From: Gordonia rhizosphera NBRC 16068
Lineage (GTDB): Bacteria; Actinomycetota; Actinomycetes; Mycobacteriales; Mycobacteriaceae
DNA length: 64,000 bases
Reading direction: 5' to 3'
Assembly: GCF_000298195.1 (NCBI RefSeq)
Contig: NZ_BAHC01000046.1
Location: 62,001 to 126,000, forward strand
Numbering within the stretch: the stretch's first letter is position 1; each line of letters starts with the position of its first letter. Both the position numbers and the translations under genes were made by a program. Shown here piece by piece: positions 1-7,884 of the stretch. The notes under the pieces are model-generated. The model saw only the letters and a program-made list of their open reading frames with translations, did no database searches and had not been told where the DNA came from.

Positions 1-110
1 ACCGGGCTGATCCCCGCCGTGAACACCAGGGGCCCGGGTCCCACGGTCGCGCTGTACGCGAACCCGTGGTCCGGAAGTGTGGTCGACCCGTGCAATCGGA
101 CTCGTGACAT
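1..110 (-). CDS. Rid-family (YjgF/YER057c/UK114) protein, N-terminal fragment cut by window edge
   Basis: Reading the minus strand from the ATG at 108-110 gives 36 residues before the window ends. The segment FAYSATVGPGPLVFTAGISP closely resembles the N-terminal strand region of Rid-family proteins (a 'YA.AV..G.LVFTAG..P' pattern). Characterised Rid members deaminate reactive enamine/imine intermediates in the cytosol, but many subfamilies lack the key arginine, which would lie outside the window. The gene diverges from the large WD40 gene with about 457 bases between them. The ribosome-binding site is weak. The family call rests on one short segment, so the exact activity is unknown. Confidence 0.6.
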   Translation of the reverse strand, partial: MSRVRLHGSTTLPDHGFAYSATVGPGPLVFTAGISP

Positions 111-567
111 ATCCGGATCGTACGTCGTGTCGCGATGGGAAAGCGCCCGGTGCCGTACCCCGCTACGGCACCGGAGCGCCCCCGTTCGTGACAGATCCCG
201 TCCGGGAACGGCTGCAGCCATTGCGCGACACGCACCCCCGACATGGTGATGCGATCGCATCACCGCATGTCGTGCAACGGCCCCAGCCCACGCGTTCGAT
301 GGCGGTCTCACGCGTTGCCACCAGTCCACCCCTCGCGCGGGCCCGGGTCCAGCCGCGCTCCGGATATGCGACCAAACGCGCTGATCAGGGTCAGATCGCA
401 CATTCCGGACCGGACACCGGATCTGTCCGGACAGACGCGAACCGGACCGGGTGTCATTCGGATGGACCACCTTGCGGTGGCGGCGGCCACGTAGATTGGC
501 AACGACGCGCACGTTCGTCGCATCATGGGTGACGATTGTGTCGGTCGGGGGGCTTCGGGGATTGACA
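111..567. promoter_or_regulatory. Divergent intergenic region with three inverted repeats
   Basis: This 457-base stretch separates the leftward Rid gene from the rightward STAND-WD40 gene, and I see no convincing gene in it. It carries three inverted repeats: an 11-bp stem with 6-base loop at 147-174, a perfect 20-bp palindrome at 245-264 (GGTGATGCGATCGCATCACC) with further outer pairing ACATG/CATGT at 241-270, and a 7-bp stem at 410-430. The palindrome has the size and symmetry of a dimeric regulator's operator. None is followed by a T-run. Confidence 0.55.
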
Positions 568-3500
568 GTGGATTTCGGTGAGGCGTTGGCCCGGCTGTTC
601 GTGCAGGCCGGGCGTCCGACGCTGCGCGCGGCCGCGGCGCGGTCGACGGTGTCGGCGCAGCGAATCAGTGACTGGCGCAACGGGCGCCATCTGCCGCGCG
701 ACTTCGGGACCGTCGAGCCGCTGCTGGTATGGCTCACCTCCCGCGCGGTCTCGTCGGGTCAGGAACATGTCCTGACGATGCCGCAGTGGAAGGATCTGTG
801 GGATCAGCGTCTGACCGAACCGACCGCCTACGAGACCGCGCCGTCGACCCCGACGGCCGGGGTCACCCGCCCCTACGCGGGTCTGTCCAGCCTGACCGCC
901 GCAGACAGCGACGTGTTCTTCGGTCGCGACGATCTCATCGCGACGCTCGTCGACACCATCCTCGACACCGCCGCGGCCCCGTCCGGACCGCGGCTGATCG
1001 TCGTCACCGGCGTCTCGGGATCGGGCAAGTCGTCGCTGCTCGACGCCGGACTCGCGCGCGACCGGCGGCTTCCGACGCCGCGACGCGCCCGGATCACCGC
1101 TGCGGGTGTGCGCATCGCCGACTCCCCCATCGCCGACGCGCCCACCGGCACCGCCACCACCGACAACGCCGCCGCAGACAACGCCGCAGACCCGACGTGC
1201 CCCGACGTCATCGTCCTCGACCAGTTCGAGAGCGTGTTCGCGCTGCCCGACGACGCCGTCGTCGACGCCATTCGCGAGGTCGAGTCCCTGGCCCACGACT
1301 CGGTCGTCGTGCTGGGCGTGCGCGCCGACTTCTTCGGCCAGTGCGTCGAGTTCGCGGTCCTGGCGCAGGCCTGGCAGTCGCGATGCGTCATCGTCCCCGA
1401 GATGACCGGCGCCCAGCTCCGCGAGGTCATCACCGGCCCGGTCCGGCTGGCCGGTGGACGGATCGAGTCCGGGTTGGCCGACGTGATGATCGCCGACCTG
1501 CACGCCGCATCGACTGTCGGCGACCGCGCCGGCCGCCTCCCGCTCCTCGCGCACGTGCTCGCGGCCACCTGGGCGCGACGATCGGGCAACCGGATGACGA
1601 TCTCGGGGTACCGTGCCACCGGCGGCATCGCGCGGGCCGTGGCCGACACCGCCGAGGCCGCCTGGTCGGCCGTCGACCGCGAGGACCACACCCTCGCGCG
1701 TGCCCTGCTGCTCGCCCTCGTGCATGTCGCCCCCGGCGGGATCGCCCTGCGCGTCCCACTGCACACCGACACCATCGCCGACCGGTTCGGACCGCGCGTG
1801 TCGCGTGTCATCGACGTGTTCGCCCAGGCCCGGCTGCTGATCGTGACCTCGGACTCGGTGATGCTCGTCCACGACGTCGTCCTCACCTCCTGGCCGAGGC
1901 TCGCGGACTGGATCGCCGGCGATTCCGGTATCCACCTCTGGCGCCAGCAACTCGACGCCGACACGGCCGCGTGGGCCGAGGCCGGGCACAGCCGGTCCTT
2001 CCTGTACACCGGATCGCGGGTCGACACCGCCCGGCAGTACCGGGCCGCGCTGCAGCGCAACTACCAGCACCTACTGTCGGCCGAGAACGAGGAGTTCATC
2101 GACGCCGCGGTCGTCCAGCAACGTCGACGACGCATCGTGCGGGTGGCCTCGATCGCAGTCGTCGTCGTCCTCGCCGTGGTGTCCACGATCACCGCCGCCT
2201 TCGCCGTCACCCAGGCCCAGGACCTCACCCGGCAACGTAACAGCGCCGAACGCGCGGCGCTGCTCTCGCACATCGACAGCCTGCAACAGACCCACCCCTC
2301 CCTCGCGGCCCGACTGCTGCTCGTCGCCCAGGACCTCTACCCCGACGATCCGACGGTGGACCAGCGGGTCCTCGGCGCCGCGACGAGTCCGCTGTCCCGG
2401 CCGCTGATCGGCCACAGCGGCCCCGTCTACGACGTGAGCTTCGACAGCAGCGGCAAGTACTTCGCCTCGGCCAGCGGCGACCGCACGGCCCGGCTCTGGG
2501 AACGCACCGACGACGACTCGTTCCGGTCGGTGGCGACGCTGTCCGGCTACGGCAACTACCTGACCTCGACCGCCTTCCACTCCACGCGAGGGTTCCTGGC
2601 CACCGGCAGCGGCGACGGGACCGTGCGGATCTGGGACATCCGCACGCCCGCGACACCGCATCAGCAGACAGTGGTCACCCCCGGCCATGGAACCGTCTAC
2701 CTGGTGCGGTTCTCCCCCGACGGACGACATCTGGCCGCGTCGTCGGATGACGGGTCGGTGACGATCTACGCCGTCGGCGACGACGGATCGCTGCGCGAGA
2801 CCACCGTGCTCGCCGCACACCGCGGTGCCGCACGGACGCTGTCCTACAGCGACGACGGTCGGCTGCTCGCCACCGGAGGCGACGACCAGGTGGTGCGGTT
2901 GTGGGACACCGTCGACGGCGACCACCCGGTGCCGGCCGGCCCGCCGATCACCGGCTTCCCCAGCATCACCCATTCGGTCGGATTCAGCCCCGACAGCCGC
3001 TCGCTGGCGGTGACCGGGGACAGCGCCAACGCCCAGCTGTGGAACGTCACCGACCCGGCACACCCGGCCCCGATCACGGCATCGCTGCCCGGCGTGACGG
3101 GCGGATCGTGGTCGATCACCTACGGACCGGCCGGCGATCAGGTGGCCTCGGCCCGCTCGGACGGCGCGGTGATGGTGTGGAACACCGTCAACCAGGCCAT
3201 GCCGGCGACCCAGTGGACACTCCAGTCGTCGAGCGCGCAGGCGCCCGAACAAGGGTCGGTGCGCGCGTTCTCGACGGCGTTCGCCCCCGACGGCGGCCGA
3301 CTGGTGGTCGGCAGATCGGACGGGACGATCGACCTGTGGCATCTGCCGTCGAGCGTGATGCCCGACCGGGGCGGCACCGTCACCGGGCTGGCCAACAGCG
3401 CCGACGGTCGCGTACTGACCACGGTCGGCACCGACACCACGCTCAACATCTGGACCGATGGACCAGACGGGTGGACCCAGCACGCCCGCACGCCCATCGA

Positions 3501-4377
3501 AAGGCGCGTCAACGACCACCCGTCGGTGACCGTGAACGCCTCCGGCACCCAGGCCGCGACGGCCAACAACAACGGCGGCCGCGTGCAGCTGTGGAACATC
3601 GGTGACCCGGACGCGCCGACGCTGACCGCGCAGCTGTCGGTGCAGACGCGCTACACGAACGCGATCGCATATGCACCGCACGCCGACATCCTCGCCGTCG
3701 GGGCCACCGACACGACGGTGCAGTTATGGGACACGACCGACCCACGCCGGCCGTCCCGGATCGGTGCGCCGCTGGCCGGGCCCGGCGACCTCGTCCGCAG
3801 CGTCGCGTTCAGTCCCGACGGTTCCCGGCTGGTCGTCACCTCCGACGACAAGCGAACCTACCTCTACGACCTCACCGCCGGGACCGAACCGTCGGCGGTC
3901 ATCACCGACTCGAGTCCGGCCACACGAGCGGTGTTCGCACCGAACGGCCGCACCCTGATCGTCGCGGCCCGCGACCTGACCACCTGGGATGTCTCGGGCG
4001 ACCGCGCAATCCTGGTCGACCGGTTGGCCAATACCCACGCGGTGACGCTGTCGCTGTCACTGCACCGGCTCGTCGTCGGGACCGCGACGCATCATCTGAC
4101 GACGTATGCGCTCGATCCGTCGGGACACCTCGGTGACGAGCAGGCGATCGTGCCGTTGGTGACCACCACCGACACCACCACGACGTGGCGACTACCGCCG
4201 CACATGTCCGACGACGCCACGATCATGACCGGCGGCGACATCACCGGCAGCATCCACCTGCAGACCACCGACCTCGCCACCGCGAACAGGTGGATCTGCG
4301 ACACCACGCCGAAACTCACCGCATCGCAGCGCGCGACCTACCTGCCCCACGCCGACGTGCCCGACGAGTGCGGCTGA
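568..4377 (+). CDS. HTH-STAND NTPase with transmembrane segment and WD40 repeats
   Basis: This 1269-residue protein has four parts. An N-terminal helix-turn-helix-like segment (about residues 5-55, with SAQRISDWRNGRHLPRDF) is followed by an nSTAND-type NTPase with Walker A GVSGSGKSS near 148 and Walker B VIVLDQFE near 214. One hydrophobic segment lies near 522-546, and the C-terminal half is built of WD40 repeats (GHSGPVYDVSF, LATGSGDGTVRIWD, FSPDGSRLVV). STAND proteins act as ATP-driven switches that oligomerise on ligand sensing; the WD40 propeller is the usual sensor. The position of the hydrophobic segment suggests a membrane-anchored sensor with the NTPase in the cytosol. I prefer the GTG at 568 because the HTH starts there and GGGG lies 7 bases upstream. 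No effector domain or partner gene is visible, so signalling, transcriptional or defence roles all remain open. Confidence 0.8.
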   Translation: MDFGEALARLFVQAGRPTLRAAAARSTVSAQRISDWRNGRHLPRDFGTVEPLLVWLTSRAVSSGQEHVLTMPQWKDLWDQRLTEPTAYETAPSTPTAGVTRPYAGLSSLTAADSDVFFGRDDLIATLVDTILDTAAAPSGPRLIVVTGVSGSGKSSLLDAGLARDRRLPTPRRARITAAGVRIADSPIADAPTGTATTDNAAADNAADPTCPDVIVLDQFESVFALPDDAVVDAIREVESLAHDSVVVLGVRADFFGQCVEFAVLAQAWQSRCVIVPEMTGAQLREVITGPVRLAGGRIESGLADVMIADLHAASTVGDRAGRLPLLAHVLAATWARRSGNRMTISGYRATGGIARAVADTAEAAWSAVDREDHTLARALLLALVHVAPGGIALRVPLHTDTIADRFGPRVSRVIDVFAQARLLIVTSDSVMLVHDVVLTSWPRLADWIAGDSGIHLWRQQLDADTAAWAEAGHSRSFLYTGSRVDTARQYRAALQRNYQHLLSAENEEFIDAAVVQQRRRRIVRVASIAVVVVLAVVSTITAAFAVTQAQDLTRQRNSAERAALLSHIDSLQQTHPSLAARLLLVAQDLYPDDPTVDQRVLGAATSPLSRPLIGHSGPVYDVSFDSSGKYFASASGDRTARLWERTDDDSFRSVATLSGYGNYLTSTAFHSTRGFLATGSGDGTVRIWDIRTPATPHQQTVVTPGHGTVYLVRFSPDGRHLAASSDDGSVTIYAVGDDGSLRETTVLAAHRGAARTLSYSDDGRLLATGGDDQVVRLWDTVDGDHPVPAGPPITGFPSITHSVGFSPDSRSLAVTGDSANAQLWNVTDPAHPAPITASLPGVTGGSWSITYGPAGDQVASARSDGAVMVWNTVNQAMPATQWTLQSSSAQAPEQGSVRAFSTAFAPDGGRLVVGRSDGTIDLWHLPSSVMPDRGGTVTGLANSADGRVLTTVGTDTTLNIWTDGPDGWTQHARTPIERRVNDHPSVTVNASGTQAATANNNGGRVQLWNIGDPDAPTLTAQLSVQTRYTNAIAYAPHADILAVGATDTTVQLWDTTDPRRPSRIGAPLAGPGDLVRSVAFSPDGSRLVVTSDDKRTYLYDLTAGTEPSAVITDSSPATRAVFAPNGRTLIVAARDLTTWDVSGDRAILVDRLANTHAVTLSLSLHRLVVGTATHHLTTYALDPSGHLGDEQAIVPLVTTTDTTTTWRLPPHMSDDATIMTGGDITGSIHLQTTDLATANRWICDTTPKLTASQRATYLPHADVPDECG

Positions 4378-4489
4378 GCCGGCGCCGCGTCACCCCACCG
4401 CGCCACCAGAACACGAACGCGCACCCGTCCCGCTCGTGCGTACGTCGAGACTGCGCGTGCGCAGGAGAGGTGCGCGTGGGTTCGGACGA

Positions 4490-4768
4490 TCAGTACTCGG
4501 GGAACAACGACAGGGCGAACTCCCCCAGCGGCACCAGTTCCGGGTTGGTGACCATCGCCCGGTCGATGCCCAACTTGATGTTGTCCAGCGTGGGCGCTGC
4601 GTTCTCCACGGTCGGTTCGATCGTCGGCAGTTGTGCCGCACTCGCCGGCGCCGACGCGAAGGCCACCGCGCCCGCCATCGCCGCCCCGGCCACACCGGCC
4701 ACCGCCAGCCGACGTACGACGACGCCCCGCCGACGTCGCCCCGTCACGTCTTCGATTGCACGACCCAT
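4490..4768 (-). CDS. Small exported protein, short paralogue of the next gene
   Basis: This 92-residue protein starts with a basic stretch (RRRRGVVVRR) and a hydrophobic alanine-rich core ending APASA-A, a signal peptide with a good cleavage site near residue 44. The mature part is only about 48 residues, with the motif PTLDNI..GIDRA..TNPEL. The same motif ends the protein encoded just upstream, so the two are related. A GGAAGG ribosome-binding site precedes the ATG. I do not recognise a characterised family. It probably works outside the membrane. Confidence 0.7.
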   Translation of the reverse strand: MGRAIEDVTGRRRRGVVVRRLAVAGVAGAAMAGAVAFASAPASAAQLPTIEPTVENAAPTLDNIKLGIDRAMVTNPELVPLGEFALSLFPEY

Positions 4769-4899
4769 GATTTCGGACCGCCTTCCCCCGCACCGCGGCG
4801 CGAGTGTCGTGGTGTTTGACTGCAGTCACCCACGGTAGGCGATCGGGGCCGCGCGGGACGGTATCCCACGCGACCCCGATCGGTTCACCTCGGTTCAGA

Positions 4900-5781
4900 T
4901 CACATCCCGGGCAGCACGGAACGGATCAGGTCGTTCGCCCGACCCAACTCCGGACTGGTCTCCACGGCGCGATCGACGGCGCGCGCGATGTTGTCGATCG
5001 TCGGCTGGGCCGCGGCCATCACCGGCTCCGGGATCACGGGTGCCGGGATCACCGGCGGCGTCCACACCGGCGTCTCGACCGCGGGCGCGGCGACGGGCGT
5101 CTCGGGCAGCGGCGCGGCGAGCGGAACCTGCTGCGACGCATAGGTCGACCCGATGCCGGCGCCGATGGCAGCACCGATTCCGGCACCGACCGCAGCACCG
5201 ACCAACGGAGCGCCCACGAGAACCAGCGCCCCGCCGGTTGCCACGGTCAGCGGGATGGCTAGGCCACAGGCCGCGCTGAGCCCCGGTCCCACCCCCGGAG
5301 CAGCAAGCAGGGCACCACACACGACCGCCGTCGCCGGTGCCACGACCGGCGCAAGAACCGGTCCCGCCAGGAGGCCCACTCCGAAACCGACCACCGCACC
5401 GATACCGGCACCGACCGCAGTCGACGTCCCGATCTGCTGCGGAGTCGCCACGGTGTGCCGACCGAAGTCGGCACCGGGCAGCGCGGCGATTGGTGACGCG
5501 ACCATCGGCGCGGACCCGGCGACCGGCGCCACGAAGGGCGCGCCCACGGTCCGCGCGACGTTCTCGACCTGGATCACAGATGCGGCCAATGGATTGACGG
5601 CCTGCACCCCGGCCGACGCCGACGGCGCCGTCATCGCCAGTGCCCCGGCCATCGCCACACCGGCCAACCCGGCCCCGACCAGGCCGCGACGGCCGAATCG
5701 CGTGTTGGTTTGCGGCGCTGCCGTACCGGCCGCCGCGTCGATCGGACCGCATGCGCGGTCCACAAGAATCCCCCGACTCAT
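4900..5781 (-). CDS. Exported glycine-zipper protein of unknown function
   Basis: The protein has 293 residues. The ATG at 5779-5781 is chosen because GGAAGG sits about 9 bases upstream; a longer in-frame version would start with an unlikely Cys- and Trp-containing leader. A signal peptide (RFGRRGLVGAGLAG..., ending PSASA) precedes a middle region of GxxxG/AxxxG-rich segments (VGAGIGAVVGFGVG, VGAAVGAGIGAAIGAGIG) typical of glycine-zipper membrane-inserting helices. A Pro-Val-rich linker and the C-terminal motif PTIDNI..AVDRAVETSPEL follow, the latter shared with the neighbouring 92-residue protein. Gordonia and Rhodococcus genomes carry similar uncharacterised proteins. A TACATT -10-like hexamer lies at 5844-5849. 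An envelope role is inferred only. Confidence 0.7.
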   Translation of the reverse strand: MSRGILVDRACGPIDAAAGTAAPQTNTRFGRRGLVGAGLAGVAMAGALAMTAPSASAGVQAVNPLAASVIQVENVARTVGAPFVAPVAGSAPMVASPIAALPGADFGRHTVATPQQIGTSTAVGAGIGAVVGFGVGLLAGPVLAPVVAPATAVVCGALLAAPGVGPGLSAACGLAIPLTVATGGALVLVGAPLVGAAVGAGIGAAIGAGIGSTYASQQVPLAAPLPETPVAAPAVETPVWTPPVIPAPVIPEPVMAAAQPTIDNIARAVDRAVETSPELGRANDLIRSVLPGM

Positions 5782-6049
5782 TTGTTTCTGCCTTCCCCCC
5801 GCACACCACGGCGCGAGAGTCGTGATGAAATGCTGGCGCTGCCAATGTAGACCGATGGGCCCGCAACATTCGCGTCCAAGTGACCGACGTCGCATCGTGG
5901 GTTCCGGGTGGGAGGGGCCGCAGGCGGCCGATGGCTACACTCGGTGCCGGGTCGGCCCACCCGGGCCCGGGATCTCGTGATCGGCGCAGTCGCCGCGTCG
6001 TCTGACCGTGCGCGACGAGCCGCCGTCGGTCTCAACCCGACAATCCGTG

Positions 6050-6124
6050 TGGAGCCCCCTGTCAGGATTGAACTGACGACCGCTCGCTTACAAGGCGAGT
6101 GCTCTACCACTGAGCTAAGGAGGC
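6050..6124 (-). tRNA. tRNA-Thr (anticodon TGT), CCA encoded
   Basis: Read on the minus strand this folds as a full 75-nt cloverleaf: acceptor GCCTCCT pairing with AGGGGGC, D-stem GCTC/GAGC, anticodon stem CTCGC/GCGAG around the loop CTTGTAA, T-stem GTCAG/CTGAC, then T and an encoded CCA. The anticodon TGT reads the threonine codon ACA. A TATACT hexamer at 6136-6141 (minus strand) lies 11 bases upstream and is the likely -10 element. Confidence 0.96.
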
Positions 6125-6135
6125 CTGCGTGCGCG

Positions 6136-6141
6136 AGTATA
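6136..6141 (-). promoter_or_regulatory. -10 element (TATACT) of tRNA-Thr
   Basis: The minus strand reads TATACT, a near-perfect -10 hexamer, ending 11 bases before the mature 5' end of tRNA-Thr. It would lie inside the ThrE-like gene if that gene began at its earliest GTG (6129), which favours a later start for it. Confidence 0.6.
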
Positions 6142-6227
6142 TCGGCCGCGCGTTGGGGTTCTTGAACCCAGTCCGCCTGATCGGTGACCGTCAGGCGACG
6201 ATCGACACCATCGAGCCGGGCAGCATC

Positions 6228-7601
6228 ATGGTGGCGCCCCGTAAACCGATCGACCGGTTCGACGTCGCGGCGATCACCGAGGTTCTGGACCTCGCGGCGA
6301 AAATCGGTGCAGTGCTGCTGGATTCGGGCACTGCGGCGATCGACACCCAACGACAGATCGAGTTCGTGGCGGCCATCTACGGCCTCGAAGACGTCGAGGT
6401 CGATGTCACGTACAACACCATCATCGTGAGTGCACGTCGCGGCGCGACCCTTCCGCCGATCACGACCATGGAGCAGGTCTACTACCGCTCGCTGGACTTC
6501 ACCCGGCTCGCACAGATCGACCGTCTCGTGCGCGGCATCCGCAACATGGCCATCACGCCCGGGAATGCCCATCGGCGGGTTGACGCGATCATCAACGCGC
6601 CGCATCCCTACCCGCACTGGGTCGCGAACGGCTCGTGGGGAATGATGGCGGCCGGCATCGCCGTGCTGCTGGGCGGTGGCGGGCTGGCCGCGGTGCTCGC
6701 GTTTGTCACCACGGTTGTCATCGTCGTGGTCAACCGGCGGTTGAACCGGCTCGGTACGCCGGTGTTCTTCCAGCAGCTCACCGGCGGCTTCATCGCGGTG
6801 GTTCCGGCCGCCGTCACCTTCGGCCTCATCGACCGCCTCCCCGTCGAGCTCTCGCCGTCCCTGGTCATCGCGGCCGGGATCGTGGTCCTGCTGTCGGGTT
6901 TGTCATTGGTCGGTTCGGTCCAGGACGCGATCACCGGGGCCCCGATCACCGGTGTGGCTCGCTTCTTCGAACTCGTGCTGATGACCGGCGGCCTGATCGC
7001 GGGCGTCGGCATCGCTATCAAGCTCCTCGAGGAGGGCGGTATCTACCTGCCGACCTTCACCGCCAACACCGCCTTCGCGGCCGTCGACGTGCCGATCCAG
7101 ATGTTGTCCGGCGCCGTCGCCTCGGCAGCGTTCGCGCTGGCCAGCTATGCCGAGCGACGCGCCCTCCCGGTCGCGTTCATGGCCGGGGCGATCGGTGCGG
7201 CGATCGTTGCTGCATTCACCCTGTTCACGGTCGGCGATGTCGTCGCCTACGGTGTCGCGGCAGCCGTCGTCGGTCTCGTGGGCGGTCTGCTGGCACGTCG
7301 CGCACTGACCCCGCCTCTGGTCGTCGCGGTAGCGGGTATCACCCCGCTGCTCCCTGGTCTGGCCGTCTACCGCGGCCTCTACGGGCTGCTCAACGAGCAG
7401 ACCGTCGTGGGCATCACCTGGATGACCAACGCCTTCGCCATCGGCGTTTCGCTGGCCGCCGGCGTGACCCTCGGCGAGTTCATCGCACGGTCGTTGCGTC
7501 GGCCGCAGCTGTCGGTCCGGCCGAGGTGGATGACGGTGCTCCGCCCCGACCGAGTCAACGTACGTCCACACCTCCCACGGCGACGGCAACCACCGACCTG
7601 A
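6228..7601 (+). CDS. Threonine/serine exporter family protein (ThrE type)
   Basis: This is a membrane protein of 457 residues. The N-terminal cytosolic segment (about residues 10-110: DVAAITEVLDLAAKIGAVLL...) resembles the ThrE/DUF1212 domain. It is followed by about ten hydrophobic helices in two blocks (ThrE and ThrE_2), one containing ALTPPLVVAVAGITPLLPGL. Characterised members export threonine and serine using the proton gradient. The reading frame could begin at GTG 6129, but that would cover the tRNA-Thr promoter; ATG 6228 is preferred. It diverges from tRNA-Thr. Substrate specificity is inferred from the family only. Confidence 0.82.
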   Translation: MVAPRKPIDRFDVAAITEVLDLAAKIGAVLLDSGTAAIDTQRQIEFVAAIYGLEDVEVDVTYNTIIVSARRGATLPPITTMEQVYYRSLDFTRLAQIDRLVRGIRNMAITPGNAHRRVDAIINAPHPYPHWVANGSWGMMAAGIAVLLGGGGLAAVLAFVTTVVIVVVNRRLNRLGTPVFFQQLTGGFIAVVPAAVTFGLIDRLPVELSPSLVIAAGIVVLLSGLSLVGSVQDAITGAPITGVARFFELVLMTGGLIAGVGIAIKLLEEGGIYLPTFTANTAFAAVDVPIQMLSGAVASAAFALASYAERRALPVAFMAGAIGAAIVAAFTLFTVGDVVAYGVAAAVVGLVGGLLARRALTPPLVVAVAGITPLLPGLAVYRGLYGLLNEQTVVGITWMTNAFAIGVSLAAGVTLGEFIARSLRRPQLSVRPRWMTVLRPDRVNVRPHLPRRRQPPT

Positions 7602-7624
7602 TCCGAGCATCGCGACCGACCGGG

Positions 7625-7630
7625 TAGAAT
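7625..7630 (+). promoter_or_regulatory. Probable -10 element (TAGAAT) for the otsA locus
   Basis: TAGAAT lies in the short gap after the ThrE-type gene and about 87 bases upstream of the small ORF that precedes otsA. No convincing -35 hexamer is visible at the usual distance. Confidence 0.35.
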
Positions 7631-7716
7631 CAGGTGTCGCGCACGCCACGGCCTGCGCACACGCGGCTGCCGCACCGGTCGCCGCACCCCGAGCACGACG
7701 CGATCATGAGGACGAA

Positions 7717-7878
7717 ATGCCTGCGAAGACCACCGACATCACCGACGACGAGCTGGAACCAGTCGCCGACGAGACCGCCAGTTCGGCGCGTCGTGTCGTC
7801 GCCGCCTACGCCACCGACGCCGACGAATGCCGGATGCTGCTGTCCATGCTGGGGATCGCACCGGGCGAAAACGCCTAG
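7717..7878 (+). CDS. Small conserved protein upstream of otsA
   Basis: This 53-residue ORF starts with ATG after GAGGA (4-base spacing) and ends in TAG six bases before otsA. The acidic first half is followed by SARRVVAAYATDADECRMLL and then SMLGIAPGENA. This 'ARxCxxLLxMLGL'-type ending recurs in small actinobacterial proteins of unknown function. Tight spacing suggests co-transcription, and perhaps translational coupling, with otsA. I cannot assign a function. Confidence 0.6.
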   Translation: MPAKTTDITDDELEPVADETASSARRVVAAYATDADECRMLLSMLGIAPGENA

Positions 7879-7884
7879 GCACTA

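Noticed and set aside
523-3681. Long minus-strand ORFs (500+ residues) inside the STAND-WD40 gene
   Set aside because: They are typical GC-rich antisense shadows with Arg/Gly/Val-rich composition, no domain and no ribosome-binding site.
6129-6227. N-terminal extension of the ThrE-type protein starting at GTG 6129
   Set aside because: It would overlap the TATACT -10 of tRNA-Thr and has no ribosome-binding site; ATG 6228 is preferred though not proven.
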